Source: Alphaproteobacteria bacterium (lineage in GTDB: Bacteria; Pseudomonadota; Alphaproteobacteria; Rs-D84). From it: DNA of 37,637 nt. Position numbers and translations under genes: made by a program. The stretch covers positions 1 through 37,637 of the forward strand of contig WRJH01000003.1 of NCBI GenBank assembly GCA_009782315.1, given 5' to 3'. Of this stretch, positions 17,145 to 24,285 are shown piece after piece. The stretch's first letter is position 1, and each line of letters begins with the position of its first letter. Under the pieces are notes generated by a model that saw nothing but the letters and a program-made list of their open reading frames with translations, searched no databases and had not been told where the DNA came from.

Positions 17145-17293
17145 TGGGAGTTAAAAGCTATACAGGTATAGTACGCATATTCGGCGGCAAGCCGCCTTAT
17201 TTTGCGTCTCCCAACCTGGTTGGGAGTTTTTATACTGATGACTATCAGCAACCTGCGAGACTTTTAACTCTCACCCTGGGTGTCACCCAAGGC
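17113..17293 (-). ncRNA. Structured RNA R1, unknown family, about 180 nt
   Basis: The minus strand carries a TTGCAT-N16-TATAAT promoter, then a structured stretch without a coding frame, then a terminator. GAGTTAAAAG (17261-17270, read in reverse) pairs with CTTTTAACTC (17148-17157) as a closing helix. Inside lie hairpins CTGAT-AGTC-ATCAG, a 9-bp stem CTCCCAACC/GGTTGGGAG (17226-17208), and GGCGGC-TT-GCCGCC nested in ACGCA/TGCGT. CTCCCAACC occurs again at 17150-17142, so GGTTGGGAG has two perfect partners: a mutually exclusive switch. RNA R2 (21854-21990) repeats this layout with different sequence. I could not match it to tmRNA, RNase P RNA, SRP RNA or T-box; a 6S-like RNA is not excluded. 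Confidence 0.65.
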
Positions 17294-17299
17294 ATAACC

Positions 17300-17327
17300 A
17301 TTATACAATGTAATCATGGAAATGCAA
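17300..17327 (-). promoter_or_regulatory. Promoter of structured RNA R1
   Basis: TTGCAT (17322-17327), 16 bp, TATAAT (17300-17305) on the minus strand, lying just after the terminator of the upstream operon. Confidence 0.72.
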
Positions 17328-17330
17328 AAC

Positions 17331-17361
17331 AAAAAACGCGCCCAAACGGGTGCGTTTTTTT
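17331..17361. terminator. Terminator of the DUF2147-valS-thioesterase operon
   Basis: ACGCACCC-GTTT-GGGCGCGT (one mismatch) flanked by A and T runs on both sides. Confidence 0.85.
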
Positions 17362-17379
17362 ATGTCTTATGCCTTATAT
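17360..17379. repeat. Heptamer array, CATAAGG type, at thioesterase stop
   Basis: Three 7-bp units (TATAAGG, CATAAGA, CATAAAA, minus strand); the first contains the TAA stop of the thioesterase gene. Confidence 0.75.
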
Positions 17380-18096
17380 TGTGCCCCACTCGCAAATCAC
17401 ATTCGCGTGTTCTATTTCGTTTTTAATCATGTGCCTGCTGGTCATTCCGTCAATGCGCGATTCCACGTTGATGTTACGCATATCCGCCGGAATTTCCTTT
17501 TTGAAATTGATGTCGATCCGGCGCAGCTTGTGGCCGTTTCGGAATTCGAATCCCAAAGATTCCGCCGCCCATGTGGCGTATACCGCGTTGTTTATATGCT
17601 GATTCAAATCGACATCGTCAAAACGGGGATACGCAACCCAGGTGGTATCCGCATCGAATTCCGGAAATTTTTCAAACGGCCGGTCGATGACATGTTCGTC
17701 CACTGTCCCCCAACCCGCCAATACTTCGTCGATACGCACCGGCCGGCGGGTGTCCATGTCTATCATGACCCATTGGCTGGTCGCGCGAACCATGATGTTG
17801 CCAGACATGTCTTTGATTTCGAAATCGCGCGCCGCGCGCAGCGCGTCCGCCGCGGACGGCCAAGTGTATATTTCGATTTCCTGGTTTTCGCCCGGCATTT
17901 TGATTATGTCGACCAAGTAATGAGTAACAACCCACGCGCGGCCGGTATCACGGCACCATGTCCGTCCGCGTCCCAAAAGTTCAGCGTGAATATCCGCGAC
18001 TTCCTGTAATTCGTTCATCAGCATGACCGGCCGCAACAGCCCGTGCCGGTCCATTTTATAAGTTTTCAAAACCTTTTTTTCAACGTGCTTTTGCAT
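17374..18096 (-). CDS. Acyl-ACP thioesterase (FatA/FatB family)
   Basis: The 240-aa protein fits acyl-ACP thioesterases, which release free fatty acids from acyl carrier protein, with two tandem hot-dog folds. The N-terminal fold holds HAELLGRGRTWCRDTGRAW and WVVTHYLVDIIKMP; WVMIDMDTRRPVRI is a family signature; the second fold carries DVDLNQHINNAVYATWAAE, whose D-x-N-x-H-x-N-N pattern matches the active site. The start is one base after the valS stop. The family is known from plants and various bacteria and is less common in Alphaproteobacteria. The stop codon lies in a heptamer array. Confidence 0.88.
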   Translation of the reverse strand: MQKHVEKKVLKTYKMDRHGLLRPVMLMNELQEVADIHAELLGRGRTWCRDTGRAWVVTHYLVDIIKMPGENQEIEIYTWPSAADALRAARDFEIKDMSGNIMVRATSQWVMIDMDTRRPVRIDEVLAGWGTVDEHVIDRPFEKFPEFDADTTWVAYPRFDDVDLNQHINNAVYATWAAESLGFEFRNGHKLRRIDINFKKEIPADMRNINVESRIDGMTSRHMIKNEIEHANVICEWGTI

Positions 18097-18097
18097 T

Positions 18098-20503
18098 TTA
18101 TTCCACCTTTACAACCATATCGACTTTTTCGTTTTGGGACAAATTGATTTCCATCCCATCGGCGCGCGCGCCGGACAGGATTACGCCGTGCAGGATTTCC
18201 GGAACGTCGGTATTAACTATTATCTTTTCCAGACGCGCGCCACCTCCAATATGGCGTTCCGAACGAAGTCCCCGCACGGATTTGATAATATCCAATGCAA
18301 TATCCATTTCGGACACGTCTGTATTCCATTCCGCGCACGCGGCCGGATATTCCGTCAAATGTAGCGTTTCGCCGCCTTCGAAACCTTTATAAATCGTCTG
18401 CCATAATTCTTCTGTGATGAACGGCACGAACGGCGCGTAAAGACCCAATATATTTCGCAAGACTTCGAACAAAGTCCATTGCGCGGACAATTTGGATTCT
18501 GCGGAATATTTATCCGGCGACCAGAACCGGTCCTTGATGTATTCAAGATACTGGTCGCAGAACACGGACCAAAAGAATTCGTCGATAGCGGCGCGCGCAT
18601 TGAACGTGTCATACTTGTCCATATGCTTTCGGACTTCGGCGATTGTTTTGTTCAGCTCTGCCAAAACCCATCTGTCTTCGATAAACCGACTTTCGACTTT
18701 CGACTTTCGACTTTCGACTGGTTCAAAATCCGCCAAGTTTCCCAAAACATATTTAGCCGCATTCCAAAGCTTGGTCGACAGTTTTGTTCCGCGTTTTGCT
18801 TCCTCTTCGCTGTATCTTATGTCTTGTCCAATTGGCGTTGTCGACACCCAGTAACGCAGGGCGTCGACGCCGAATTTTTCAATCACTTCGTCGGGGTCCG
18901 TACCGTTGCCTTTGGTTTTGGACATTTTCTGACCTTTGGAATCACGAACCATGCCGTGGATATGGACGGTACGGAACGGGACATCATCCATAACGTACAT
19001 CCCCATCATTACCATTCGCGCAACCCAAAAGAATATTATATCCGTTCCGGTATTCATCAAATCCGTCGGATAATATCTGGAAAGTTCCGGGGTTTTATCC
19101 GGCCAGCCCAGTGTGGAAAAAGGCCACAGCGCGGACGAAAACCAGGTATCCAGAACGGCTTCGTCGCGGACCAGTTTTTTACCGCCCGAAATCATCACCG
19201 CCGCTTCTTCATTTTCCGCAACGTATACGCTTCCGTCTTCGTCGTACCATGCGGGAATCTGGTGGCCCCACCACAGCTGGCGCGATATGGACCATTCGTG
19301 GATATTGTTCATCCACGACATGTAAAGGTTATATCGATGGTCAGGCAAGAATTTGACATCGCCCTTTTCGGCGACTTTGATGGCGCGCGCGGCCAATTTT
19401 TTCGCATCGACGAACCATTCGTCGCGCACCATGTATTCGACGACGCAATTGCCGCGTTCCGAAAATGGCGTGGGTATCGTCTTGTCTTCCACTTTGGTCA
19501 ATGCGCCCGACGATTCCAAATCGGCGATAATTTTTTCACGCGCCTTGTATCTGTCCAATCCGCGATACTCTTCCGGAACCGGTGCGGCGTCTATCAGTTT
19601 CGCATCGTCGGTCAGTATGGATATAACGGCCAAGTTGTGGCGTTTCCCGACTTCCCAGTCGTCCATGTCGTGCGCCGGGGTGATTTTAACGGCGCCGGTG
19701 CCTTTGTCCGGGTCTGCGTGTTCGTCCGCGATGACCGGAATTTCGATGTCGGTCAATGGGATTGTCGCACGCGAACCTATCAGGTGTTTTAATTTTTTAT
19801 TGTCCGGGTGAATGGCTATGGCCTGGTCCGCGAACATTGTTTCCGGCCGGGTTGTCGCGATTTCGATATTGCCGCCCGCGGCCAGCGGATAATTGATATA
19901 ATAGAATTTTCCCTTTTCTTCGCGCACATCTATTTCCAAATCGGAAATGGTTGTCATCTGTTTTGGGCACCAGTTGACCAGACGGCGGGCCTTGTAAATC
20001 AAACCTTCACCGTGCATTTTGACGAACAGTTTTACAACAGCGCGGGACAGGCCTTCGTCCATTGTAAAGCGTTCCCGCGACCACGCCGGGGTCACGCCCA
20101 GCATGTGCAGCTGGTCGATAATCTGACCGCCTTTTTCGGCCTTCCATTTCCATGCGATTTCCAATAATTCCGCGCGGGACAAATCGCGCGGATTGGTTCC
20201 ACGTTTAGAAATGTCCCGTTCGACCAATAATTGGGTGGCGATGGACGCATGGTCGGTTCCCGGTTGCCATAATACGTCGAATCCGGCCATTCTTTTATAC
20301 CGCGCGATGAAATCGGTCATGATGTTTTCCAACGCATGCCCCATGTGCAGATTGCCGGTGACATTAGGCGGCGGCATCATAGTGCAGAAAGCAGGTTTCG
20401 AAGACGTCACATCATTTTCCCAGAACTTGTTATCATCCCAGAATTTCTGTATGCGTTTTTCGATTTCACGCGCGGATATATTCTTTCCCAATTCTATATT
20501 CAT
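18098..20503 (-). CDS. valS: Valyl-tRNA synthetase
   Basis: This class I enzyme charges tRNA-Val and edits mischarged threonine. The 801-aa protein has the HIGH motif as HMGHA (PPPNVTGNLHMGHAL), KMSKS as KMSKTKGNG, the editing-domain TTRPETMFAD, and the Val-type WFVDAKKL. It is much shorter than E. coli ValRS (951 aa) and lacks the C-terminal coiled-coil arm; short, archaeal-like ValRS is known from Rickettsia, and this may be the same type. Near the start of the anticodon-binding domain a TTTCGAC array encodes ESRKSKVESRF. The ATG overlaps the stop of the DUF2147 gene (ATGA). Confidence 0.96.
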   Translation of the reverse strand: MNIELGKNISAREIEKRIQKFWDDNKFWENDVTSSKPAFCTMMPPPNVTGNLHMGHALENIMTDFIARYKRMAGFDVLWQPGTDHASIATQLLVERDISKRGTNPRDLSRAELLEIAWKWKAEKGGQIIDQLHMLGVTPAWSRERFTMDEGLSRAVVKLFVKMHGEGLIYKARRLVNWCPKQMTTISDLEIDVREEKGKFYYINYPLAAGGNIEIATTRPETMFADQAIAIHPDNKKLKHLIGSRATIPLTDIEIPVIADEHADPDKGTGAVKITPAHDMDDWEVGKRHNLAVISILTDDAKLIDAAPVPEEYRGLDRYKAREKIIADLESSGALTKVEDKTIPTPFSERGNCVVEYMVRDEWFVDAKKLAARAIKVAEKGDVKFLPDHRYNLYMSWMNNIHEWSISRQLWWGHQIPAWYDEDGSVYVAENEEAAVMISGGKKLVRDEAVLDTWFSSALWPFSTLGWPDKTPELSRYYPTDLMNTGTDIIFFWVARMVMMGMYVMDDVPFRTVHIHGMVRDSKGQKMSKTKGNGTDPDEVIEKFGVDALRYWVSTTPIGQDIRYSEEEAKRGTKLSTKLWNAAKYVLGNLADFEPVESRKSKVESRFIEDRWVLAELNKTIAEVRKHMDKYDTFNARAAIDEFFWSVFCDQYLEYIKDRFWSPDKYSAESKLSAQWTLFEVLRNILGLYAPFVPFITEELWQTIYKGFEGGETLHLTEYPAACAEWNTDVSEMDIALDIIKSVRGLRSERHIGGGARLEKIIVNTDVPEILHGVILSGARADGMEINLSQNEKVDMVVKVE
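18685..18720. repeat. Heptamer array, TTTCGAC type, in valS
   Basis: Five units of AGTCGAA on the minus strand are read in frame (VESRKSKVESRF). Confidence 0.88.
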
Positions 20504-20976
20504 AAATCAATTCCTTGCAATTCAGGCGGCAGTTCGGTGATGGCATGCCAAACCTGGGTCCGACCAAACGGCCCGACTTTGCCGCGTACGCGAAGCAGCG
20601 ACGCATCGTCCTTGTCCTGCCAAATTACGGAAGAATAGACGCTGCCCGACTGGGGGTCCATGATTTTTCCGCCGATATATTCCGTTCCATCCCATTTCAT
20701 GTCCCAGATGATTTCCAGACCGGACATTTTCGGCGCGCCTTTTACTTTTTCGGCGATTTTGACGGGTGCTTTGATTGTTTCGGAAATTTCGCCGGTATCG
20801 GCATCAAACAAAGCTACAATTCGCCCGCACAAGCGGTCTTCGCATTCGTGCAATTGGACGATTGATTTCGGCGCGTTCGTCTTGTCGTCTATGGTTTTGT
20901 AAAACCCGGTATGCGGGGCGGCATGCACACCCAAGGCATAGGGCATAAGGCATAGGGCATAAATTACTTTTTTCAT
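20500..20976 (-). CDS. Exported DUF2147 protein
   Basis: The 158-aa product has a signal peptide (MKKVIYALCLMPYALGVHA) and a mature part typical of DUF2147: GFYKTIDDKTNAPKSIVQL, the G-R-I-V strand, and WDMKWDGTEYIGGKIMDP with YSSVIW. These are small periplasmic beta-barrel-like proteins of unknown function. The hydrophobic core of the signal peptide is written by a CATAAGG/CATAGGG heptamer array. AAAGGA lies nine bases before the ATG. It leads an operon with valS (4-bp overlap) and the thioesterase, behind the promoter at 21017-21045. Confidence 0.88.
   Translation of the reverse strand: MKKVIYALCLMPYALGVHAAPHTGFYKTIDDKTNAPKSIVQLHECEDRLCGRIVALFDADTGEISETIKAPVKIAEKVKGAPKMSGLEIIWDMKWDGTEYIGGKIMDPQSGSVYSSVIWQDKDDASLLRVRGKVGPFGRTQVWHAITELPPELQGIDL
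20932..20962. repeat. Heptamer array, CATAAGG type, in DUF2147 signal peptide
   Basis: Four units of CATAGGG/CATAAGG encode YALCLMPYAL. Inverted relative to the array at 21065-21103; the promoter of the operon lies between the two. Confidence 0.87.
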
Positions 20977-21016
20977 AACTGAAATTCCTTTGATAATTTT
21001 AATATTGGACTGGCAA

Positions 21017-21045
21017 ATAATACATTATAAAAAACATAAAATCAA
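21017..21045 (-). promoter_or_regulatory. Promoter of DUF2147-valS-thioesterase
   Basis: TTGATT (21040-21045), 17 bp, TATTAT (21017-21022) on the minus strand, 40 bp before the start codon. Confidence 0.55.
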
Positions 21046-21064
21046 CCGTCTTGCGATTCTTAAT

Positions 21065-21103
21065 TCTATGCCTTATGCCTTATGCCCTATGCCCTATGCC
21101 CTA
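21065..21103. repeat. Heptamer array, CATAAGG type, at comF stop
   Basis: Five units; the comF stop TAG is part of the first unit (TTTAGGG, minus strand). Confidence 0.87.
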
Positions 21104-21841
21104 AATCGCCCGCACGACTCTGCAAAATACGACGCCGTATACCCGCTTTGCGCCGGCGCGTTTCAAAACGCGGCGCAATTCATAAAATGTGGCGCCGGTT
21201 GTCATGACGTCGTCGACCAACAGGATTGTTTTGCCTTTGATTTCATCCGGGCGGCGAACTTTGAACACTCCGCGGATATTTGCCCTGCGTTCTTTGGCGT
21301 TTTTATGCCCCATGTCTTTTCGGTGGGCTCGCCGGACGGAATCGACGTCCATCGGAACGGCGAAATGTTTCGCGATGGGCCGGGCCAAAAGGGCCGCCTG
21401 GTTGTATCCGCGTTTGAACAATCGCCGGTATGAAAGCGGCACCGGCATGATTAAATCGAACGGCGGAACATCCCCCTTCGCGCATTGCGCTTTGGGGGAC
21501 AGGTCGCGCAGCGAATTAATCATCGCACGCGCCATAAGATTGCGGTATTTCAGCGCGGCCGCATGCTTGAACGGCAACATGACACCCTTTGAAGCGTCGT
21601 CGTAAACGCAAGAGCTTCGCATAAAATCGACAACGTTTTTGCCGGACGCGCACGTGGGGCAAAGCGGCCGCGAACCCAAATCGATATTCGCCGGAAAAGG
21701 ATAGCCGCAAACAAAGCATTTCGGGTCGGAAATCCAGTTGAATTCGGCCCAGCATTTTGCGCACAAAACGCCGTCTTCGGTACCGACGGTTTTACAAACC
21801 GGACAAGACGGCGGGAAAAGAAAATCCAGGATAAATTTCAC
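21101..21841 (-). CDS. comF: ComF-family amidophosphoribosyltransferase-like protein
   Basis: ComF proteins have an N-terminal zinc ribbon and a phosphoribosyltransferase domain, and are linked to DNA uptake or damage tolerance in some bacteria. The 246-aa product shows two Cys pairs at the N-terminus (CPVCK, CAKCW), two more in a second ribbon (CFVCG, CPTCA), GYNQAALLARPIA, and the PRPP loop ILLVDDVMTTGAT. The start is a GTG at 21841 with AAAGG seven bases upstream. A palindromic element (21472-21499) adds SPKAQCAKGDVPP in frame between the halves. Structured RNA R2 ends about 12 bp before the start codon, so ComF expression may depend on read-through of R2. Confidence 0.93.
   Translation of the reverse strand: MKFILDFLFPPSCPVCKTVGTEDGVLCAKCWAEFNWISDPKCFVCGYPFPANIDLGSRPLCPTCASGKNVVDFMRSSCVYDDASKGVMLPFKHAAALKYRNLMARAMINSLRDLSPKAQCAKGDVPPFDLIMPVPLSYRRLFKRGYNQAALLARPIAKHFAVPMDVDSVRRAHRKDMGHKNAKERRANIRGVFKVRRPDEIKGKTILLVDDVMTTGATFYELRRVLKRAGAKRVYGVVFCRVVRAI
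21472..21499. repeat. CCCCCTTCG palindrome inside comF
   Basis: CCCCC...GGGGG arms enclose a CGCGCATTGCGC-type inner hairpin; translated in frame as SPKAQCAKGDVPP. Similar insertions lie in uvrD and in the gene at 26528-28834. Confidence 0.7.
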
Positions 21842-21853
21842 AAAGCCGCCTTT

Positions 21854-21990
21854 GAAAAAGACGGCAGGAGGTCGAAAACTATGCTAGGCAATAGTATGAC
21901 TTATTCAATATATTCAGTCACCCTCCTGCCTGGTGGACAGGAGCATTGCTCATAAGAACAGCCTAGTGAGTTTTTCGAAACTCTATGCTG
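21854..21990 (-). ncRNA. Structured RNA R2, same architecture as R1, about 136 nt
   Basis: A TTGTTT-N17-TATAAT promoter precedes a non-coding stretch that ends in GTCTTTTTC. CGAAAAACT...CTAGGC pairs with GCCTAG...AGTTTTCG as the closing helix. GGCAGGAGG (21930-21922) can pair upstream with CTCCTGTCC (21944-21936, partly) or downstream with CCTCCTGCC (21871-21863, nine perfect pairs); the second choice makes the terminator. GTGACT/AGTCAT forms the inner stem and TACTAT...ATAG the last small hairpin, at the positions seen in R1. Sequence identity with R1 is low while pairing is kept, which supports a real structured RNA. It lies just upstream of comF on the same strand, so it could be a leader or an independent RNA. 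Confidence 0.65.
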
Positions 21991-21995
21991 AATGC

Positions 21996-22024
21996 ATTAT
22001 AGGATACAACTCAAAGGGAAACAA
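21996..22024 (-). promoter_or_regulatory. Promoter of structured RNA R2
   Basis: TTGTTT (22019-22024), 17 bp, TATAAT (21996-22001) on the minus strand. Confidence 0.65.
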
Positions 22025-22071
22025 GGAAAATTTCCAAATAAACCGGGTAAAATTGATTCAAGTGGTGTGAT

Positions 22072-22142
22072 TGGAAATAAAAATTATATTTTTTAATGGG
22101 GAGTGTACTTATATGTACATGACCTATTAAAAAATATAATTT
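22072..22142 (-). terminator. Long AT-rich palindrome, probable terminator of the OmpA-like gene
   Basis: Two perfect 17-bp arms (22081-22097 and 22126-22142) enclose a core AGTGTAC-TTATAT-GTACATGA. On the minus strand the stem is followed by TTTTTATTT, as in an intrinsic terminator, 32 bp after the stop codon at 22174. The core resembles the palindrome at 11895-11951. From 22025 to 22071 I see nothing else. Confidence 0.6.
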
Positions 22143-22173
22143 CTTATGACCAGGCGCGCCGCATCAATCGATT

Positions 22174-23433
22174 TTACCACGAAAGGCTTCTTTGCGTGCG
22201 GGTTGATACCGTATCGCCGAAAATATCGCGCTGTTTTTCGACCAGCGTCTGGAAACTGTCGGTCGAAATGACGCGCAGGACGAACGCGTCGCTTTCGCGC
22301 CCGGACAGGACCGGCATAATCTTGTTGTCGGAAACGTTCGAATCTTTCAATGCTTGTTCCACAATGGCCAGGCGGCGCGCGGCCAGGCGGCGGCCATCGA
22401 TGTTTTGGACGGACCTTTCTGGAATGGAAATCTGAATCGCGCGTTTCGGATTTCTGACCACCAGTCCCGCGAAATCGGACAACAGTTGGAAATTGTCGCG
22501 CGACAGCGCGGCATCGTCGCCGCGGAATCCAATCCGTATTTCCAGCGGCCGGGGCAGTTCCTGTTCGGTCAAATCCCGGGCCGAATCGAACCCTTGCATT
22601 TCGACGGACATATCGCTGGCGACATCGAACCGGTCGTCGATTTTATACGTCGACAGGTGCTTGTTTTCGGAAATATATGTTTTCTGGAAAGCGCGGCGCA
22701 ACTGCATCGGGGACAGTTTGTTTAACGGAACATCGTCGTTGTCCGTTGTCCGTTGTCCGTTGTCCGTAACGGCGGCAATTACACTATCGTCATTTACCTT
22801 GTACCCTTTGAAATCATCGAACGGAATTTCCACGCGGGCAAAGGCGATGTCGTTGTTTTCAATCGGCGCCGGCACAAATTCGGGCACGGATGCGGCAACG
22901 TCCGGCGACGGTTTGATTGTCGGCTGGAATGAAATGGCGGGCGCTGGGACGATTGCCGGTACGGAAACCTTTCGTGCGAACAACCTTTCTTCGGGCAACT
23001 CGAAATCATCGGGAAATTCAATCATTGGGCGCGCGGGCACGGGAATTATTTCGGCGGACGGTGCGGGCGCATGGGCGGCGGCGATTGGAACGGGGACGGC
23101 CGCGCCACGTGCTAGCCACGGCGCGTCGTTATTGGCTGCGCGCGCCCACAGATTGTCGTTCGGACGGCGCGGGGTTAAAATATCCGTTGAATTGTTTTCG
23201 GCGGCAACGGGTGCGGGGACTGGTGTTACGGGAACCGCGGCGCGCGCTATAACCCTGGGCGCCCTTTGCGCAACCGGCGCGGGCGCGGGTTTTGGCGGCA
23301 TGCCGAACGCTTCGCGCGCGGACACCATGTGGCCGGGATTGACGGCGGGCAATGCGGCCGACGCAAACGCATCGTGTAAAAAACCGAACGATACGAACGC
23401 CAATGCGCAAAGATAAACCCTTGACGATATCAA
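22174..23433 (-). CDS. Exported Pro/Ala-rich protein with OmpA-like C-terminal domain
   Basis: The 419-aa product starts at a TTG with AAGGAAGG upstream and opens with a signal peptide (VYLCALAFVSFGFLHDAFA). Residues about 45-215 are a Pro/Ala/Val-rich, probably extended linker. The C-terminal part (about 260-410) includes LEIRIGFRGDDAALS and GRRLAARRLAIVEQALKDS followed by NKIMPVLSGRESDAFVLRV, which resembles the OmpA/MotB peptidoglycan-binding fold; the match is partial. A tether between envelope and peptidoglycan is the natural guess. A GTTGTCC heptamer array inserts NGQRTTDN in frame. It appears to be a single-gene unit with promoter 23454-23483. Confidence 0.7.
   Translation of the reverse strand: MISSRVYLCALAFVSFGFLHDAFASAALPAVNPGHMVSAREAFGMPPKPAPAPVAQRAPRVIARAAVPVTPVPAPVAAENNSTDILTPRRPNDNLWARAANNDAPWLARGAAVPVPIAAAHAPAPSAEIIPVPARPMIEFPDDFELPEERLFARKVSVPAIVPAPAISFQPTIKPSPDVAASVPEFVPAPIENNDIAFARVEIPFDDFKGYKVNDDSVIAAVTDNGQRTTDNDDVPLNKLSPMQLRRAFQKTYISENKHLSTYKIDDRFDVASDMSVEMQGFDSARDLTEQELPRPLEIRIGFRGDDAALSRDNFQLLSDFAGLVVRNPKRAIQISIPERSVQNIDGRRLAARRLAIVEQALKDSNVSDNKIMPVLSGRESDAFVLRVISTDSFQTLVEKQRDIFGDTVSTRTQRSLSW
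22737..22768. repeat. Heptamer array, GTTGTCC type, in OmpA-like gene
   Basis: Four units of GTTGTCC are read in frame as DNGQRTTDND on the minus strand. Confidence 0.85.
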
Positions 23434-23453
23434 CAGACCCTTCCTTTTATAAA

Positions 23454-23483
23454 ATTATAGTAAAAATCCCAAAACCGGGGCAA
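23454..23483 (-). promoter_or_regulatory. Promoter of the OmpA-like gene
   Basis: TTGCCC (23478-23483), 18 bp, TATAAT (23454-23459) on the minus strand, about 20 bp before the TTG start codon. Confidence 0.5.
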
Positions 23484-23496
23484 GCGAAAAATAAGG

Positions 23497-24192
23497 CTAA
23501 CTTTTCCACAAACTGTCTTTGACATTCTTGTCGATAAATTCCGCATGCGCGGCCAATTCGTCGGCCGGCACGTCGAATTCGCGGCGCGGAAAATTCCCGT
23601 CCGATTTCGGCACGGCGGAAAAAGCGTCGCATTGTTTTTGAATTATGTCGGCGATGGATTCGCCGGCAGCGGCAGCCTCCAGTTCCAGATAAACTTTCGC
23701 CAATATTTCCGCGTCGATAAGCGCGCCGTGCGAATCCGCGCGCGTGGCCAAAGATATGCCGAACCATTTGGCCAAAGAATCCAGGGTATAGCTTTTCGGA
23801 CCGAAAATCTTGTTTCGCGCGATTTGAATGGTGTCTACCTGGCGGTCGCGCGAGATGGTGGAAAGCCCCAGCGCGTTCAGTTCGTAATTAATGAACGGAA
23901 AATCGAAATCTATTCCGTTGTGCGCGACGACGGGACTGTCGCCGATAAAATCCAAAAGCTTTTGCGCCAGCGCGGAAAACTTCGGCTTGTCCGAAAGGAA
24001 TTCGTTGGATAGTTTGTGCACCATGTACGATTCGGCGGGGATAATTTTCCCGTCCGGATTTACGTATTCGTGGAAAGTCTTGTCGGTGACGCGCCCGTCG
24101 ATGATTTCGACGGCGCCGATTTCGATAACGCGGTCTCCTTTGTCATAAAAGAACCCGGTGGTTTCGATGTCAAAGCAGATTATTCGTGGCAT
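23497..24192 (-). CDS. dnaQ: DNA polymerase III epsilon subunit (proofreading exonuclease)
   Basis: The 231-aa protein is the 3'-5' proofreading subunit of the replicase. Exo I is FDIETTG (D8, E10), Exo II is AHNGIDFDFPFINYEL, and Exo III-epsilon is HGALIDAEILAKVYLEL, all metal ligands present. The linker after the exonuclease domain (about 185-231) is short. The ATG at 24192 sits inside a CACCAGC heptamer array (CACCATG) and has no recognisable Shine-Dalgarno sequence. dnaQ diverges from uvrD. Confidence 0.96.
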   Translation of the reverse strand: MPRIICFDIETTGFFYDKGDRVIEIGAVEIIDGRVTDKTFHEYVNPDGKIIPAESYMVHKLSNEFLSDKPKFSALAQKLLDFIGDSPVVAHNGIDFDFPFINYELNALGLSTISRDRQVDTIQIARNKIFGPKSYTLDSLAKWFGISLATRADSHGALIDAEILAKVYLELEAAAAGESIADIIQKQCDAFSAVPKSDGNFPRREFDVPADELAAHAEFIDKNVKDSLWKS

Positions 24193-24226
24193 GGTGGCTG
24201 GTGGCTCGTGCTGGTGGCTGGTGACT
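24192..24226. repeat. Heptamer array, CTGGTGG type, at dnaQ start
   Basis: Five units of CTGGTGG/CTCGTG; the dnaQ start codon is embedded. Inverted relative to the array at the uvrD start, 64 bp away. Confidence 0.85.
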
Positions 24227-24250
24227 AAATGGATTCATAGCAAATTTCTA

Positions 24251-24279
24251 TTGGAAATAACAATAAAATTTTTTATACT
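24251..24279 (+). promoter_or_regulatory. Promoter of uvrD, leaderless geometry
   Basis: TTGGAA (24251-24256), 17 bp, TATACT (24274-24279). Only six bases separate the -10 from the ATG, so transcription should begin at or next to the start codon. Confidence 0.6.
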
Positions 24280-24285
24280 GCCCCC

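Noticed and set aside
17230-17245. CTGATGA on the plus strand as a hammerhead ribozyme core
   Set aside because: The required GAAA and cleavage-site stem are not present at the right positions.
17113-17293. R1 as tmRNA, RNase P RNA, SRP RNA or T-box
   Set aside because: No ANDN-type tag frame or tRNA-like TTCGA loop, no P4 core, no SRP GGAAG tetraloop region, and no T-box AGGGTGG sequence were seen.
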